From Pollutimonas subterranea (GTDB lineage Bacteria; Pseudomonadota; Gammaproteobacteria; Burkholderiales; Burkholderiaceae_B), in assembly GCF_002849655.1 (NCBI RefSeq), contig NZ_PDNW01000019.1, forward strand, positions 1 to 64,000: a stretch of DNA of 64,000 bases, written 5' to 3'. Below, one piece after another: positions 46,559 through 56,277 of this stretch. Made by a program: the position numbers and the translations under genes. Numbering within the stretch: the stretch's first letter is position 1; every line of letters starts with the position of its first letter. The notes beneath the pieces are model-generated. The model saw only the letters and a program-made list of their open reading frames with translations. It had not been told where the DNA came from and did no database searches.

Positions 46559-48827
46559 CGACCACCGTAAGCGCCGCCATATTCACAATACGACGCACCG
46601 TGGAACTGGACGTCAAGATATGAACCGGTGCATTGGCGCCCAGCAGGAAGGGGCCAACCGCCACATTGCCTCCGGCGGCCGTCTTGAGCAGGTTGTAGGC
46701 GATATTGCCGGAATCGACATTGGGGAAGATGAGCAGATTGGCTTCGCCTTGCAGCGTCGTCAAGGGCATGATGCGCTTGCGCAGTGCTTCGTCGAGCGCA
46801 CAATCACCATGCATTTCGCCATCGATTTCAAGGCCGGGCTCGCGTTCGCGTACCAGAGCCAATGCAGCCTGCATTTTGGAACCGGATGAGGAACTGCTGG
46901 TTCCAAAATTTGAACGCGAAAGCAGCGCAACCTTGGGCTCGATGTTCAGGCGGCGCATTTCGGCCGCTGCCGCGATCGTGATCTCGGCAAGCTGTTCCGC
47001 ATCGGGATTATCGTTGACGTGGGTGTCCGCCATGGCCAGCGTGTGCTCGGCCAGCAGCACAATATTCATGGCCGCGTAGGTTTTGGCCCCGGGCGCCTTG
47101 CCGATGACTTCATCGATGAACCGCAGGTGATCGGCATACGCCCCTACCGTGCCGCACACCATGCCGTCTGCGTCGCCCAGGTGAACCATCATGACACCAA
47201 TGAGCGTCAGGCGGCGGCGCATTTCCACGCGCGCCATTTCCTTGCTGATGCCACGGCGGCACATAAGCTCCCAATACGTCGTCCAGTAGCGGTGGAAGCG
47301 CTCGTCGTAGTCGGGATTGGTGACTTCGACATCGTGGCCCAGGCGCAGGCGCAGGCCGAATTTCTTGATACGGTCGGCCAGCACCGAAGGCCGACCCACG
47401 AGTATGGGCTTGGCAATTTTTTCGTCGACGATGATCTGCACCGCGCGCAATACACGCTCGTCTTCGCCTTCGGTGAAAACTATGCGCGACTTGCCGCCGT
47501 CGCGCACCAGCTTCTTGGCGTTCGAGAACAGCGGCTTCATGAACGAACCGGAACGATAGACAAACTGCTGCAGCTGCTCGGCATAGCCTTCGAGGTCGGC
47601 AATGGGACGCGTGGCGACGCCATCTTCGATTGCCGCTGCCGCCACCGCAACCGCGATACGTACGATCAGCCGGGGATCGAAAGGCTTGGGAATGAAGTAC
47701 TCGGGGCCGAAGGCAACACCATACGTGCCATAGGCGGCAGCCACCACGTCGTTCTGCTCTTCCTGCGCCAGCTTGCAAATGGCAATGACGGCTGCCTTTT
47801 CCATGCCGCGGGTGATGGTCGTGGCGCCGACATCGAGTGCACCGCGGAAAATATACGGAAAACACAAGACGTTGTTGACCTGGTTGGGGTAATCGGATCG
47901 ACCGGTTGCCATGACCACGTCATCGCGCACTGCATGCGCATCTTCGGGAAGAATTTCGGGATTGGGGTTGGCCAGCGCCAGGATCAGCGGCTTGGCAGCC
48001 ATCCTGGCGACCATTTCAGGCTTCAGTACGCCGCCGGCGGACAAGCCCAGGAATACATCGGCACCATCGATGATATCGGCCAGCTTGCGAGCCGCCGTTT
48101 CCTGCGCAAAGCGTTCTTTATCGGGGTCCATAAGTGTCGTGCGGCCCCTGTACACCACCCCTTCTATGTCGGAAACCCAGATGTTTTCGAGAGGCAGGCC
48201 GAGGTCAACCAGCAGGTCGAGACAGGCAAGCGCTGCCGCGCCAGCGCCGGAAACCACGACCTTGATCTGCGTGATGTCTTTGCCGACCACTTCCAGACCA
48301 TTAATGAACGCCGCGGAAACACAGATGGCGGTACCGTGCTGGTCATCGTGAAAGACGGGAATATTCATTCGCTCGCGCAATTTGCGTTCGACAATGAAAC
48401 ACTCCGGTGCCTTGATGTCTTCAAGATTGATACCACCGAAAGTGGGCTCCAGCCCTGCAATGATGTCGACGAGCTTGTCCGGATCAGTTTCGTTGATCTC
48501 GATGTCGAACACGTCGATGCCGGCGAACTTCTTGAACAGCACGGCCTTGCCTTCCATGACCGGCTTTGATGCCAAGGCGCCGATATTGCCCAGGCCAAGC
48601 ACGGCGGTTCCGTTGGTGATGACGCCAACGAGGTTGCCCCGCGCTGTATAGCGGAAAGCATTGCTGGGATCGGAGACGATTTCTTCGCAGGCGGCTGCCA
48701 CTCCGGGCGAATATGCCAAGGCGAGGTCGCGCTGGTTCGATAACTGCTTGGTTGGCGTTACCGATATTTTGCCGGGACGCCCGTGCTCATGGTATTCCAG
48801 AGCCGCTTTGCGAAAATTTTCTTCCAT
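46533..48827 (-). CDS. maeB: NADP-dependent malic enzyme with phosphotransacetylase-like domain
   Basis: MaeB decarboxylates malate to pyruvate with NADP+ reduction. The 764-residue hybrid has an N-terminal malic domain ([58 protein letters not shown]) to about residue 430 and a C-terminal phosphotransacetylase-like domain ([36 protein letters not shown]) that in this class regulates by acetyl-CoA rather than catalysing. Full length for the family. It is first of a three-gene overlapping operon with a patatin and a barstar protein. Confidence 0.95.
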   Translation of the reverse strand: MEENFRKAALEYHEHGRPGKISVTPTKQLSNQRDLALAYSPGVAAACEEIVSDPSNAFRYTARGNLVGVITNGTAVLGLGNIGALASKPVMEGKAVLFKKFAGIDVFDIEINETDPDKLVDIIAGLEPTFGGINLEDIKAPECFIVERKLRERMNIPVFHDDQHGTAICVSAAFINGLEVVGKDITQIKVVVSGAGAAALACLDLLVDLGLPLENIWVSDIEGVVYRGRTTLMDPDKERFAQETAARKLADIIDGADVFLGLSAGGVLKPEMVARMAAKPLILALANPNPEILPEDAHAVRDDVVMATGRSDYPNQVNNVLCFPYIFRGALDVGATTITRGMEKAAVIAICKLAQEEQNDVVAAAYGTYGVAFGPEYFIPKPFDPRLIVRIAVAVAAAAIEDGVATRPIADLEGYAEQLQQFVYRSGSFMKPLFSNAKKLVRDGGKSRIVFTEGEDERVLRAVQIIVDEKIAKPILVGRPSVLADRIKKFGLRLRLGHDVEVTNPDYDERFHRYWTTYWELMCRRGISKEMARVEMRRRLTLIGVMMVHLGDADGMVCGTVGAYADHLRFIDEVIGKAPGAKTYAAMNIVLLAEHTLAMADTHVNDNPDAEQLAEITIAAAAEMRRLNIEPKVALLSRSNFGTSSSSSGSKMQAALALVREREPGLEIDGEMHGDCALDEALRKRIMPLTTLQGEANLLIFPNVDSGNIAYNLLKTAAGGNVAVGPFLLGANAPVHILTSSSTVRRIVNMAALTVVDANTARTA

Positions 48828-48926
48828 GATGCTTTCGATAGTCTAGAGTGAAACAGACAGCCATTCTAGCCCTAAGGTTACGTTTGCGACATGGTCTGAA
48901 AAATAAAATAACGCTACTGCGTTGAC

Positions 48927-49853
48927 CTACAGGTCCTGGCCGGGATATGGGTAAAGATCGCTAGGGTCGAAATAGGCCTTGATCCGGGCATCCAGGTCGC
49001 TGGCGCATCGGTCGATATCTTGCTGCTCGCGCCTCCTCGACGAATAGCGCTGGGCGTATGGGGCTTCGATTTGCGGACGCGCCAACTGTTCATCCAGCAC
49101 CACCCACTCCACCCAGCCCAGGTCTCCTCCGTGGCCAAGCATCAAGTGCGCCAAATTGACGGAATGGCCGGCCGCGGGCAAAAGCGCATCAAGACGGTAG
49201 CGGCCGGGCCAGCGCGCCGCCTGGCGGCAGGCCTGGGCGTCGGCATGGCCGGAAAGCTGAAACAGATTGGAGACCAGCTGTTGCAGCCTCAAGCCCGACA
49301 GGGGCTTCTGGTTTCGTTCACCGAAAGGGCCCAGGCCAACGCTGCTGCCGTCGGCCAGCAGCACGCTTGCATGTTCCACGCCCGACCGGCTGGTCTGGCC
49401 TGTATCCCAATCACATAAATTACGATCGGCAATCCAGGCCGCCAGCGTGATATGGCAAGGCAAGTCGGCGAACTGGCTAAGGCCCGCGGCATCGAGCTCA
49501 CCCAACAGGCATCCAGGCTGCACGAACCATTTTGTGCTGCCGGGCTCCAGCCTTTGGCAGCCGGCCATGTCACGGCCGGGCTCCACCCAAAGTACCGACC
49601 GCTCGTCGAGTTTTGCCGATTGCTGGACACCATCCAGCGCCAACACCACGCCATACTCCGCACACAAGGATCGGGCATGGTGAACGTCGCTGCCATGCTT
49701 GGGCACCAGGCGTGCGCTGCCCATGCCCTCGTGCCGGGAAAATTCGAAAACAGTGCCGGCCACCGCGTCGCGCAGCCGTCGACAAAACGCCACCCATGGA
49801 TCCTGGGAAACACGTCGGCCCGTTAGAAAGGCGCGCCGGGAACGAGACTCCAT
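48927..49853 (-). CDS. degenerate FAD-linked oxidase (GlcD/PCMH-like) homologue
   Basis: A 308-residue protein that follows the order of an FAD-binding PCMH domain: VPKHGSDVHHARSLCAEYGVVLALDG, VLWVEPGRDMAGCQ, WFVQPGCLLGELDAAGLSQFADLP and VEHASVLLADGSSVGLG align with the GlcD-type segments. The glycine-rich pyrophosphate loop and the GGN(I/V)A.NAGG segment are replaced (LAAWIADRNLCDWDTG), so FAD binding is doubtful. It is shorter than GlcD. The N terminus has SRRAFLTGRR, which resembles a twin-Arg motif but has no hydrophobic stretch after it. Start 49853 is chosen; 49877 is also possible. Confidence 0.6.
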   Translation of the reverse strand: MESRSRRAFLTGRRVSQDPWVAFCRRLRDAVAGTVFEFSRHEGMGSARLVPKHGSDVHHARSLCAEYGVVLALDGVQQSAKLDERSVLWVEPGRDMAGCQRLEPGSTKWFVQPGCLLGELDAAGLSQFADLPCHITLAAWIADRNLCDWDTGQTSRSGVEHASVLLADGSSVGLGPFGERNQKPLSGLRLQQLVSNLFQLSGHADAQACRQAARWPGRYRLDALLPAAGHSVNLAHLMLGHGGDLGWVEWVVLDEQLARPQIEAPYAQRYSSRRREQQDIDRCASDLDARIKAYFDPSDLYPYPGQDL

Positions 49854-49937
49854 TTTTTTATTCCTTTGAACAACCATGAAAATGATCGGGCCGTGATGCG
49901 AGCGCTACAATCCTGCTATTTGCCAGAGATCCGCCTT

Positions 49938-51098
49938 ATGCCCCGCCTTGCCAAGCGCACCGAACAAGTGATGCCATTCTACGCTGTGGAACTATTCAAA
50001 CAGGCCACCGCACTGAACGCGCAAGGCCATGACATCATCAGCCTGGGTATAGGAGAACCGGATTTCACGGCCCCGCCCCAAGTCGTTGAAACCCTGAACC
50101 GTGCCTCGCAGGCGGGGCTCAGCGGCTACACATCGCCAGCCGGCATAGCGCCGCTGCGAGCCGCCATTGCCGATTATTACAAGCAGCATTTTGGGGCCGA
50201 GGTCGATGCGGAGCGCATCATCGTAACGGCAGGCGCCTCGGGCGCGCTGCTTCTGGCGGCAATGGCCCTGATCAATCCTGGCGATGAAATCCTGATGCCC
50301 GATCCGTCGTATCCGGCCAACCAGAACTTCATCACCGGCGCCGGCGGCGTCCCACGCCTGATTCCATGTTCGCCAGAGCAACGGTTCCAGCTGGATGCGG
50401 CGGCAATCCGGGAACACTGGGGCCCGGCTACGCGAGGCGTCCTCATTGCGTCACCCAGCAATCCTACCGGAACCACGATCGCGACCGAGGACCTGAAAGC
50501 CCTGATCGCCGAAGTCAAGGAACGCGGCGGCTTCATCATCATGGACGAAATATACCTGGGCCTGTATTACGATGGCGTTCCACAAAGCGCCCTTACGCTC
50601 GACGACAATATTGTCATCATCAACAGTTTTTCCAAGTATTTTCACATGACAGGCTGGCGCCTAGGCTGGCTGATCGCCCCGCCCCACATCGTGCCGACCA
50701 TCGAAAGGCTGGCCGCCAGCCTGGCCATCTGCGCACCGTCACTGGCCCAGCACGCGGCAATTACATGCTTCGAGCCTGAAGTCATGCGCATCTATGACAA
50801 CCGACGTCTCTCGTTCAAGCAGCGTCGCGACTATCTCTTGCCCGAATTAGAACGGCTGGGCCTGCATGTCCCTGTCAAGCCCGATGGCGCCTTCTATATT
50901 TATACCGACATTCGCCAGCACAGCCAGAACAGCGATGAGTTTTCGCAGCGCCTGTTGCACGAGGCCGGTGTTGCGGCCGTACCCGGACGCGATTTTGGCC
51001 CGGCTCACTCGTCATACAGCTTGCGGTTCTCGTATGCCACCGGGCTCGACCGCCTGCAGGAAGCCGTGCAACGCATGGAACACTTCCTGGGCAGGTAG
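49938..51098 (+). CDS. PLP-dependent aminotransferase (class I/II)
   Basis: A 386-residue fold-type I aminotransferase. GIGEPDFTAPPQVVE near residue 40, GYTSPAGIAPLRAAIADYY, the substrate-side ASPSNPTGTTI, the PLP-contacting MDEIYLGLYYDG and the Schiff-base Lys in NSFSKYFHMTGWRLGW near 235 are all present, as is the C-terminal Arg in SLRFSYA. Specificity among aspartate, alanine or aromatic acids cannot be told by eye. ATG 49938 starts at PRLAKRTEQVMPFYAVEL; the open frame runs to 49866 and would overlap the divergent gene. Confidence 0.87.
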   Translation: MPRLAKRTEQVMPFYAVELFKQATALNAQGHDIISLGIGEPDFTAPPQVVETLNRASQAGLSGYTSPAGIAPLRAAIADYYKQHFGAEVDAERIIVTAGASGALLLAAMALINPGDEILMPDPSYPANQNFITGAGGVPRLIPCSPEQRFQLDAAAIREHWGPATRGVLIASPSNPTGTTIATEDLKALIAEVKERGGFIIMDEIYLGLYYDGVPQSALTLDDNIVIINSFSKYFHMTGWRLGWLIAPPHIVPTIERLAASLAICAPSLAQHAAITCFEPEVMRIYDNRRLSFKQRRDYLLPELERLGLHVPVKPDGAFYIYTDIRQHSQNSDEFSQRLLHEAGVAAVPGRDFGPAHSSYSLRFSYATGLDRLQEAVQRMEHFLGR

Positions 51099-51104
51099 CC
51101 CGGT

Positions 51105-51947
51105 CTAACGCCCTACAGGTATGCCGGAGGCCAGGGCGATGCGGCGCCTCTCGGCCAGCACCTTGGCGCCGTAGCCCCCATCACTGGGACCTGTAGCGCC
51201 GACGTAGCACGCAAGCCCTGTCGTCACTGAACCGCGCCGCTTGATACAGTCGCGCAGTATCTGTGCACCGACCCGGATATTGGCAATGGGATTGAGTGCC
51301 GCGATCGTGCCTTCGTTGAAGGCGTCGAATTTTTCTTTGTGGACTTTGGTCATCACCTGCATCAAGCCTTGCGCGCCGACATGACTCTCGGCGTATGGGT
51401 TGTAGCGCGACTCAATCGCGATGACTGCCAGCAACAATTGAGGGTCAAGGCCGCTTTCCCGGCCCACCATGAATGCCGTATTGATCAATGCGCCCGCGAC
51501 ACTGTGGGCGATTTTGTACTTCCGGGCGATGTAGCTGCGCAAAGCCTGCGCCTGGGCCGATGTGACGCCGGTAATGGCCTGTCCCGCCATGGAAGCACTC
51601 AAGGCCTTGCTGAAATTCGTGGGGTTGCCCTGGGCCTGCTCGGTCGGGCGCCCCGATGCGTCGTTATCCGTAAGCAAGCCTTCAGAATCAAAGAAAAACG
51701 GGTCGCGTGCAGCGTCGAGCGTAGCGAAGGCATCGCCTTTGATGCCGTCGGGCCGCAATACTAGCACCAGAGCGGCATGAATCTGGCGCGCCTGCTCGCG
51801 CATCGAGGGCACCGTCACGGTCAACGCCAAGGTCACCAGCGCTGCAATGCCCAGATAAACGGCACAGACATGCGCGAGTTCGCCGAACTGGTACAGGGCC
51901 CCGCGGGCCGATCGACTTACCAGATTACCGGAACCAATGACGGCCAT
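51105..51947 (-). CDS. membrane-anchored lytic transglycosylase (SLT domain)
   Basis: A 280-residue envelope protein. A single N-terminal helix ([18 protein letters not shown]) anchors it, and a C-terminal SLT domain has [36 protein letters not shown] with the catalytic Glu in IESRYNP, then [14 protein letters not shown] and LACYVGA. It cleaves peptidoglycan to 1,6-anhydro products. ATG 51947 has AAGGGG upstream; the open frame extends 200 codons further only because it runs antisense through ubiD. It converges tightly on the aminotransferase gene. Confidence 0.88.
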   Translation of the reverse strand: MAVIGSGNLVSRSARGALYQFGELAHVCAVYLGIAALVTLALTVTVPSMREQARQIHAALVLVLRPDGIKGDAFATLDAARDPFFFDSEGLLTDNDASGRPTEQAQGNPTNFSKALSASMAGQAITGVTSAQAQALRSYIARKYKIAHSVAGALINTAFMVGRESGLDPQLLLAVIAIESRYNPYAESHVGAQGLMQVMTKVHKEKFDAFNEGTIAALNPIANIRVGAQILRDCIKRRGSVTTGLACYVGATGPSDGGYGAKVLAERRRIALASGIPVGR

Positions 51948-52026
51948 TGCGCCCCTTTCAATAAATTTACCAGAGTGGATGTTAACCTTAGCTCCGCATA
52001 CTAATGTAACCGGATCGGCAAACCCT

Positions 52027-53571
52027 GTGAAATATCGTGACCTAAGAGACTTTATCGCGCAACTCGAAAGCGCGGGCGAACTCAAGCGCCTGACGGCTCC
52101 CGTTTCAACGGATCTTGAAATGACCGAGATCAGCGATCGTGTACTGCGGGCAGGAGGCCCGGCCTTGCTTTTCGAGCGCCCCATGCACAACGGCTCCCCG
52201 GCCTCCATACCGGTATTGACCAACCTGTTTGGCACGACCAAGCGGGTAGCCTGGGGCATGGGGGAAGAAGACATCGGAGCTCTCCGCCAGACCGGGGAGT
52301 TGCTGGCCTCGCTGCGGGAGCCCGAAGCGCCGCGAGGCCTGCGCGACGCCTTCGCCAAGGTTTCGATGCTGAAAGCCGCGTTATGGGACATGAGTCCCAA
52401 ATCGGTAAAAGGCGCGGCCTGCCAGGATATCGTCATTGAAGGCGATGACGTTGACCTGAGCCAGATTCCACTGCAACGCTGCTGGCCTGGCGATGTCGCG
52501 CCATTGTTGACGTGGGGCCTGGTCGTCACTCGCGGCCCGAATGCCAAGCGCCAGAACCTGGGGATCTACCGCCAGCAGCTCATAGGCCGCAACAAGCTGA
52601 TCATGCGCTGGTTGTCACATCGCGGCGGTGCTCTGGATTTCCGGGATCACGCACTTAGCAATCCCGGCACCCCGTTTCCAATTGCCGTGGCACTGGGAGC
52701 CGACCCGGCCACCATACTCGGGGCGGTGACTCCCGTCCCCGACAGCCTGTCGGAATACCAGTTCGCCGGCCTGCTGCGCGGATCCCGTACCGAGGTCACG
52801 AAGGCGATCGGAAGCAATTTGTCCGTGCCCGCCTATGCGGAGATCGTGCTGGAAGGCCATATACTGCCGTCGACGGACCCCCGTGCGGTCAAACCGGTGC
52901 TGGAAGCCGGCAATGCGGGCCCGCCGACCGGCGATTATGAAATGGCGCTTGAAGGCCCGTATGGCGACCATACCGGGTATTACAACGAAAAAGACTGGTT
53001 CCCGGTCTTTACCGTCGATCGCATCACCATGCGCCGCAACCCCATCTATCACAGCACCTACACCGGCAAGCCTCCGGACGAACCGGCAATACTCGGCGTG
53101 GCCCTGAATGAAGTTTTCATTCCCATATTGAAGCGCACCTTCCCGGAAATCGTCGACTTCTACCTTCCTCCGGAAGGATGCAGCTATCGCCTTGCAGTGG
53201 TGTCCATACGCAAGCAATACGCCGGCCACGCCAAACGCGTCATGTTCGGGATCTGGAGCGTTCTACGCCAGTTCATGTATACGAAATTCATCGTCGTCGT
53301 CGATCACGACATCGACACCCGGGACTGGAAAGAAGTGATCTGGGCCATGACCACCCGCATGGACCCGGTACGCGACACCCTTCTGGTTGAAAACACGCCC
53401 ATCGATTACCTCGACTTTGCCTCGCCGGTATCAGGACTGGGCGGAAAAATGGGCATGGACGCCACCAATAAATGGCCAGGTGAAACCCAACGCGAATGGG
53501 GCACCCCCATACAGATGGACGCCAGCGTCAAGGCACGCGTCGATGCAATGTGGCAGGAACTGGGCTTGTAG
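52027..53571 (+). CDS. ubiD: UbiD family decarboxylase (4-hydroxy-3-polyprenylbenzoate decarboxylase)
   Basis: UbiD uses prenylated FMN to decarboxylate 4-hydroxy-3-polyprenylbenzoate in ubiquinone synthesis. From GTG 52027 the protein has 514 residues starting [19 protein letters not shown], the usual UbiD start. Conserved segments include [43 protein letters not shown] with an active-site Glu, and [20 protein letters not shown]. The UbiX prenyltransferase it needs is not in the window. The upstream ATG 51937 overlaps the divergent gene and is unlikely. Confidence 0.92.
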   Translation: MKYRDLRDFIAQLESAGELKRLTAPVSTDLEMTEISDRVLRAGGPALLFERPMHNGSPASIPVLTNLFGTTKRVAWGMGEEDIGALRQTGELLASLREPEAPRGLRDAFAKVSMLKAALWDMSPKSVKGAACQDIVIEGDDVDLSQIPLQRCWPGDVAPLLTWGLVVTRGPNAKRQNLGIYRQQLIGRNKLIMRWLSHRGGALDFRDHALSNPGTPFPIAVALGADPATILGAVTPVPDSLSEYQFAGLLRGSRTEVTKAIGSNLSVPAYAEIVLEGHILPSTDPRAVKPVLEAGNAGPPTGDYEMALEGPYGDHTGYYNEKDWFPVFTVDRITMRRNPIYHSTYTGKPPDEPAILGVALNEVFIPILKRTFPEIVDFYLPPEGCSYRLAVVSIRKQYAGHAKRVMFGIWSVLRQFMYTKFIVVVDHDIDTRDWKEVIWAMTTRMDPVRDTLLVENTPIDYLDFASPVSGLGGKMGMDATNKWPGETQREWGTPIQMDASVKARVDAMWQELGL

Positions 53572-53600
53572 GATAGCGGCTCGCCGCAAAGCGAGCCTCG

Positions 53601-53933
53601 CTACTTTTTCATCGCGCGGGCGACTTGCCAGGAGAGCAACAGCCCTGCCCCGATGCGCCATAAGCGGCGCCGTTTGCCGACACGGGAAAACACGGTGGAA
53701 GCGACCGACGCAAGCAAGGGATACTGCCGACCCAGCGACAATGCCTTGAAAAGCCAATCGGAGGGCTTTCTTGACGAAAGCCGCGGGAAGAAGCTGCTCA
53801 TGAGCGCCGAAGGCGTAAATGAGTGGGTCAGTTCACTGACATTACGTCCCAGGCTCTGGCGCTCGAGCGCAGCCCGAGCCCGCACCAATTCAATTTGCAT
53901 GGCCCTGTCGGCGGGCGACATCGACTTTTTCAT
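53601..53933 (-). CDS. YqjK-like small protein
   Basis: A 110-residue basic protein with an N-terminal helix (SPADRAMQIELVRARAALERQSLGRN) and a C-terminal hydrophobic Trp/Arg-rich helix (RRLWRIGAGLLLSWQVARAM). Sequence identity is not recognised, but its place last after a YqjE-type gene matches yqjK of the enterobacterial yqjD-yqjE-yqjK operon. The ATG overlaps the yqjE-type stop by 4 bp. Confidence 0.6.
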   Translation of the reverse strand: MKKSMSPADRAMQIELVRARAALERQSLGRNVSELTHSFTPSALMSSFFPRLSSRKPSDWLFKALSLGRQYPLLASVASTVFSRVGKRRRLWRIGAGLLLSWQVARAMKK

Positions 53934-54352
53934 GAAAAATCCTTGCGCACCGGGGCATCGGGAGATCGTACCGATGTCGATGGTTCGCGAAGACGCTCGA
54001 GCAGGCTGAGGTCGCGGCGAAGTTCATCGACGGTGGCTGCGAAAGGCATGGGTGCAAAAAGCAGCTTGCTGCGCACAGCCAGGAACAGCCCCACACCCAG
54101 CAGCCCGTAGAACAAGGCAAGCAGTCCCAACGCCACATAGCGCTGCTCGGTAGGCCAGAAATACAGGGCCACGGCAATTGAAAAGACGAGAACCGCCAGG
54201 GTCAGAAAGAGCAGCGCTCCAAACGCCATGCCAAGAACAGCTATGAGATGCGCCTTCTGCCCTGCGGCTTCCAACGAAAACAGTTCAAGACGTGTACGTA
54301 CTATTGACAATAAAGTACATGCCAGTTCGCCAACGGATTGTCGGAGCGCCAT
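53930..54352 (-). CDS. YqjE / DUF1469-type membrane protein (holin-superfamily fold)
   Basis: A 140-residue inner-membrane protein with two strong hydrophobic helices near residues 38-65 and 72-95 and a start typical of the family (LACTLLSIVRTRLELFSLEAAGQK). The C terminus is hydrophilic. Family members are often labelled phage-holin-family proteins but are chromosomal stress genes, not prophage. It lies between the YqjD- and YqjK-type genes. Confidence 0.78.
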   Translation of the reverse strand: MALRQSVGELACTLLSIVRTRLELFSLEAAGQKAHLIAVLGMAFGALLFLTLAVLVFSIAVALYFWPTEQRYVALGLLALFYGLLGVGLFLAVRSKLLFAPMPFAATVDELRRDLSLLERLREPSTSVRSPDAPVRKDFS

Positions 54353-54373
54353 AATGAGCCCTTTCTTATTGAA

Positions 54374-54691
54374 TTAGCGGCGGCAGATCAGGGCGCCAAT
54401 CAACACGCCAGCCAATCCGGCCATACCTATCGCCTGCCATGGATTATCGTGCACATAGTCGTCGGTGACCCGGGCGGCGCGACGACCGCGTTCCACCAGG
54501 ACGTCCTGGGTGTCGTACAGGGCTTCGCGCGTACGGCGCAACGACTGCATGGCACTTTCACGCATTTCGGTTGCCTTGTCGCCCGTTGCTGAAGCAGCTT
54601 CCCTCAGGAGCTTCTCGGCATCGTCAAGGCTTTGCTTTACGTTGTCGATGAATTGCTCTTCTTTGTTGGATAGATCTTGCTTTGTCGCCAT
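54374..54691 (-). CDS. ElaB/YqjD/DUF883 family membrane-anchored protein
   Basis: A 105-residue tail-anchored protein. A charged helical N-terminal part (EEQFIDNVKQSLDDAEKLLREA) is followed by the DUF883 motif DDYVHDNPWQAIGMAGLAGVLIGALICRR. E. coli YqjD and ElaB bind stationary-phase ribosomes at the membrane, so a similar role is plausible. ATG 54691 begins MATKQDLSN and follows AGGAGCC, better than the frame start at 54736. It is the first gene of a three-gene operon. Confidence 0.85.
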   Translation of the reverse strand: MATKQDLSNKEEQFIDNVKQSLDDAEKLLREAASATGDKATEMRESAMQSLRRTREALYDTQDVLVERGRRAARVTDDYVHDNPWQAIGMAGLAGVLIGALICRR

Positions 54692-54756
54692 GGTAAGGCT
54701 CCTAATCGAGAGTGGATGAATAAAACTAAACGGCAATCAAACAGTCGTTCTACATA

Positions 54757-55479
54757 CTAGCGGAGTTTGGTGACTTCCACCACAGACGCCACCCCGCCCT
54801 GCTGGCTTTCCTGCTTCATGACCATGTCCAAATCGGGGCAGAACCAGTCAGTTACCGCGGACGTCATACCCGGTATGGGAATTACCAGTCCACTGAAAGA
54901 GGCCTGGGTGGGGTCAGTCACCCGCGTGTAACGGATAGGCCAGCAAGATTGATGCCCGGACGCGGTTTGTATGGTCTGACGGTCTCCCACCGTCTTGACT
55001 CCGGTATTGACCACGATCGGCTTTGCCTGCACGGCTTTTTGGTCGACATTGATTTGAAAACGCATGGCGGGAAAGGTTTGTCCGGCCTTGGAAATCGGCT
55101 CGCCATAAGAAAACAGACCCAACATTCGAAGATCGAATTTCCCGTTCACGGGTTCGCGTTTGCCTTGCGCATCCTGGCGCTCAAAAGCCGCCTTGCCGTT
55201 GTTGATGGTCATCCAGTAATCGAGCGAGGATTTGCCGGGCGGCAGTCCCGCCAGCCCGTAAGTAGCCGTGCCTTGTACACGTGCCTCGCAGGCATTGCTA
55301 CCCTGCTTGCGTACCTCGGAGAAGGCCAGGTCGGCGCCCAACTGCATGCCTCCCGAACCGCTAAGCTGCACCTGTCCCCCGTCGTGCATGAAAGGGGCTT
55401 CGCAAAGCCCGGCGCGGGCCCCGAACGGGGCCATGGCCATCAGCAGCGCCGCAAAGCTTGAATACCGTAAAAAACGCAT
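54757..55479 (-). CDS. exported protein of unknown function
   Basis: A 240-residue protein with a clear signal peptide (RFLRYSSFAALLMAMAPFGARA) and predicted mostly beta structure. Six or so Cys residues are spread through the mature part (GLCEAP, SNACEAR, HQSCWPIRY, WFCPDL), suggesting disulfides in the periplasm. I do not recognise the family; the order of strands and a late WFCPDLDMVMKQE segment faintly recall DUF3108 proteins. ATG 55479 has AGG eight bases upstream; two earlier in-frame ATGs are less well placed. Confidence 0.65.
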   Translation of the reverse strand: MRFLRYSSFAALLMAMAPFGARAGLCEAPFMHDGGQVQLSGSGGMQLGADLAFSEVRKQGSNACEARVQGTATYGLAGLPPGKSSLDYWMTINNGKAAFERQDAQGKREPVNGKFDLRMLGLFSYGEPISKAGQTFPAMRFQINVDQKAVQAKPIVVNTGVKTVGDRQTIQTASGHQSCWPIRYTRVTDPTQASFSGLVIPIPGMTSAVTDWFCPDLDMVMKQESQQGGVASVVEVTKLR

Positions 55480-55602
55480 GGACATCGCCTGTCGTGATTG
55501 ACTGAACACCATACTACCGTATTTGCCATAGCGGTCTTCAACAAAACACAAAGGTTGGTAAGCAAAAATGAGGAGATGCTCGTCATCAACGCTTCTGCGG
55601 CG

Positions 55603-56241
55603 TCAGGCGTCTTTTTGGCGCGTACCAAAAATCCGGTCGCCCGCATCGCCAAGCCCTGGAATGATGTATCCGTTCTCGTCCAGATGGCTGTCGATGGATG
55701 CCGTATAAATATGCACATCGGGGTGATGCTGCTCGACCGCACGAATTCCCTCGGGCGCGGCGACAAGCACCAATGCGCGGACATTGACGCAACCCGCCTT
55801 CTTGAGGAGATCGATGGTGGCCACCATCGATCCGCCAGTGGCCAGCATAGGATCCACGATAAGAGCCAGGCGCTGGTCCAGCTGACCTACCAGCCGTTCC
55901 AGATAGGCTTGCGCCTGCAACGTTTCCTCGTTGCGTGCGATGCCCACCGCGCTGACCTTGGCGCCGGGGATCAGGCTGAGTACGCCATCGAGCATGCCTA
56001 TTCCGGCACGCAAAATGGGGACCACAGTGACTTTCTTGCCTGCCAGCTTTTCAACGCCGACGGTGCCGCACCATCCTTCGATACTGGCTGGTTCAAGAGG
56101 CAAATCCTTGGACGCTTCGTACGTCAGCAAGGCGGCAATCTCTTGCGACATTTCGCGGAAATTCTTGGTGCTCAGGTCGGCGCGGCGCATCAGACCTAGC
56201 TTGTGGCGGATCAGGGGATGACGGATTTCATGTATGGGCAT
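55603..56241 (-). CDS. upp: uracil phosphoribosyltransferase
   Basis: Upp salvages uracil to UMP with PRPP. The 212-residue protein contains [57 protein letters not shown], the PRPP loop [26 protein letters not shown] near residues 125-150 and [25 protein letters not shown] at the C terminus, all diagnostic. It lies 36 bp downstream of dacB. Confidence 0.95.
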   Translation of the reverse strand: MPIHEIRHPLIRHKLGLMRRADLSTKNFREMSQEIAALLTYEASKDLPLEPASIEGWCGTVGVEKLAGKKVTVVPILRAGIGMLDGVLSLIPGAKVSAVGIARNEETLQAQAYLERLVGQLDQRLALIVDPMLATGGSMVATIDLLKKAGCVNVRALVLVAAPEGIRAVEQHHPDVHIYTASIDSHLDENGYIIPGLGDAGDRIFGTRQKDA

Positions 56242-56277
56242 GGAGCTTCCTGCAAAAAAATGGGTGTCGGTAAGGTG

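Noticed and set aside
47019-48569. 516-codon open frame antisense to maeB, and similar long frames antisense to boxA, boxB and the PepSY gene
   Set aside because: Each lies opposite a clearly identified gene and has no recognisable domain; long antisense frames are expected in GC-rich genes with this codon bias.
49824-49853. twin-arginine signal in the FAD-oxidase homologue (SRRAFLTGRR)
   Set aside because: No hydrophobic h-region or cleavage site follows the Arg pair; the next residues are charged and aromatic.
51948-52547. 200-codon upstream extension of the lytic transglycosylase gene
   Set aside because: The extension is antisense to ubiD, lacks family similarity, and ATG 51947 has a good ribosome-binding site and starts before the membrane anchor.
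53930-54352. prophage holin
   Set aside because: The membrane protein has the holin-superfamily label but sits in a yqjD-yqjE-yqjK-type operon with no phage genes nearby.
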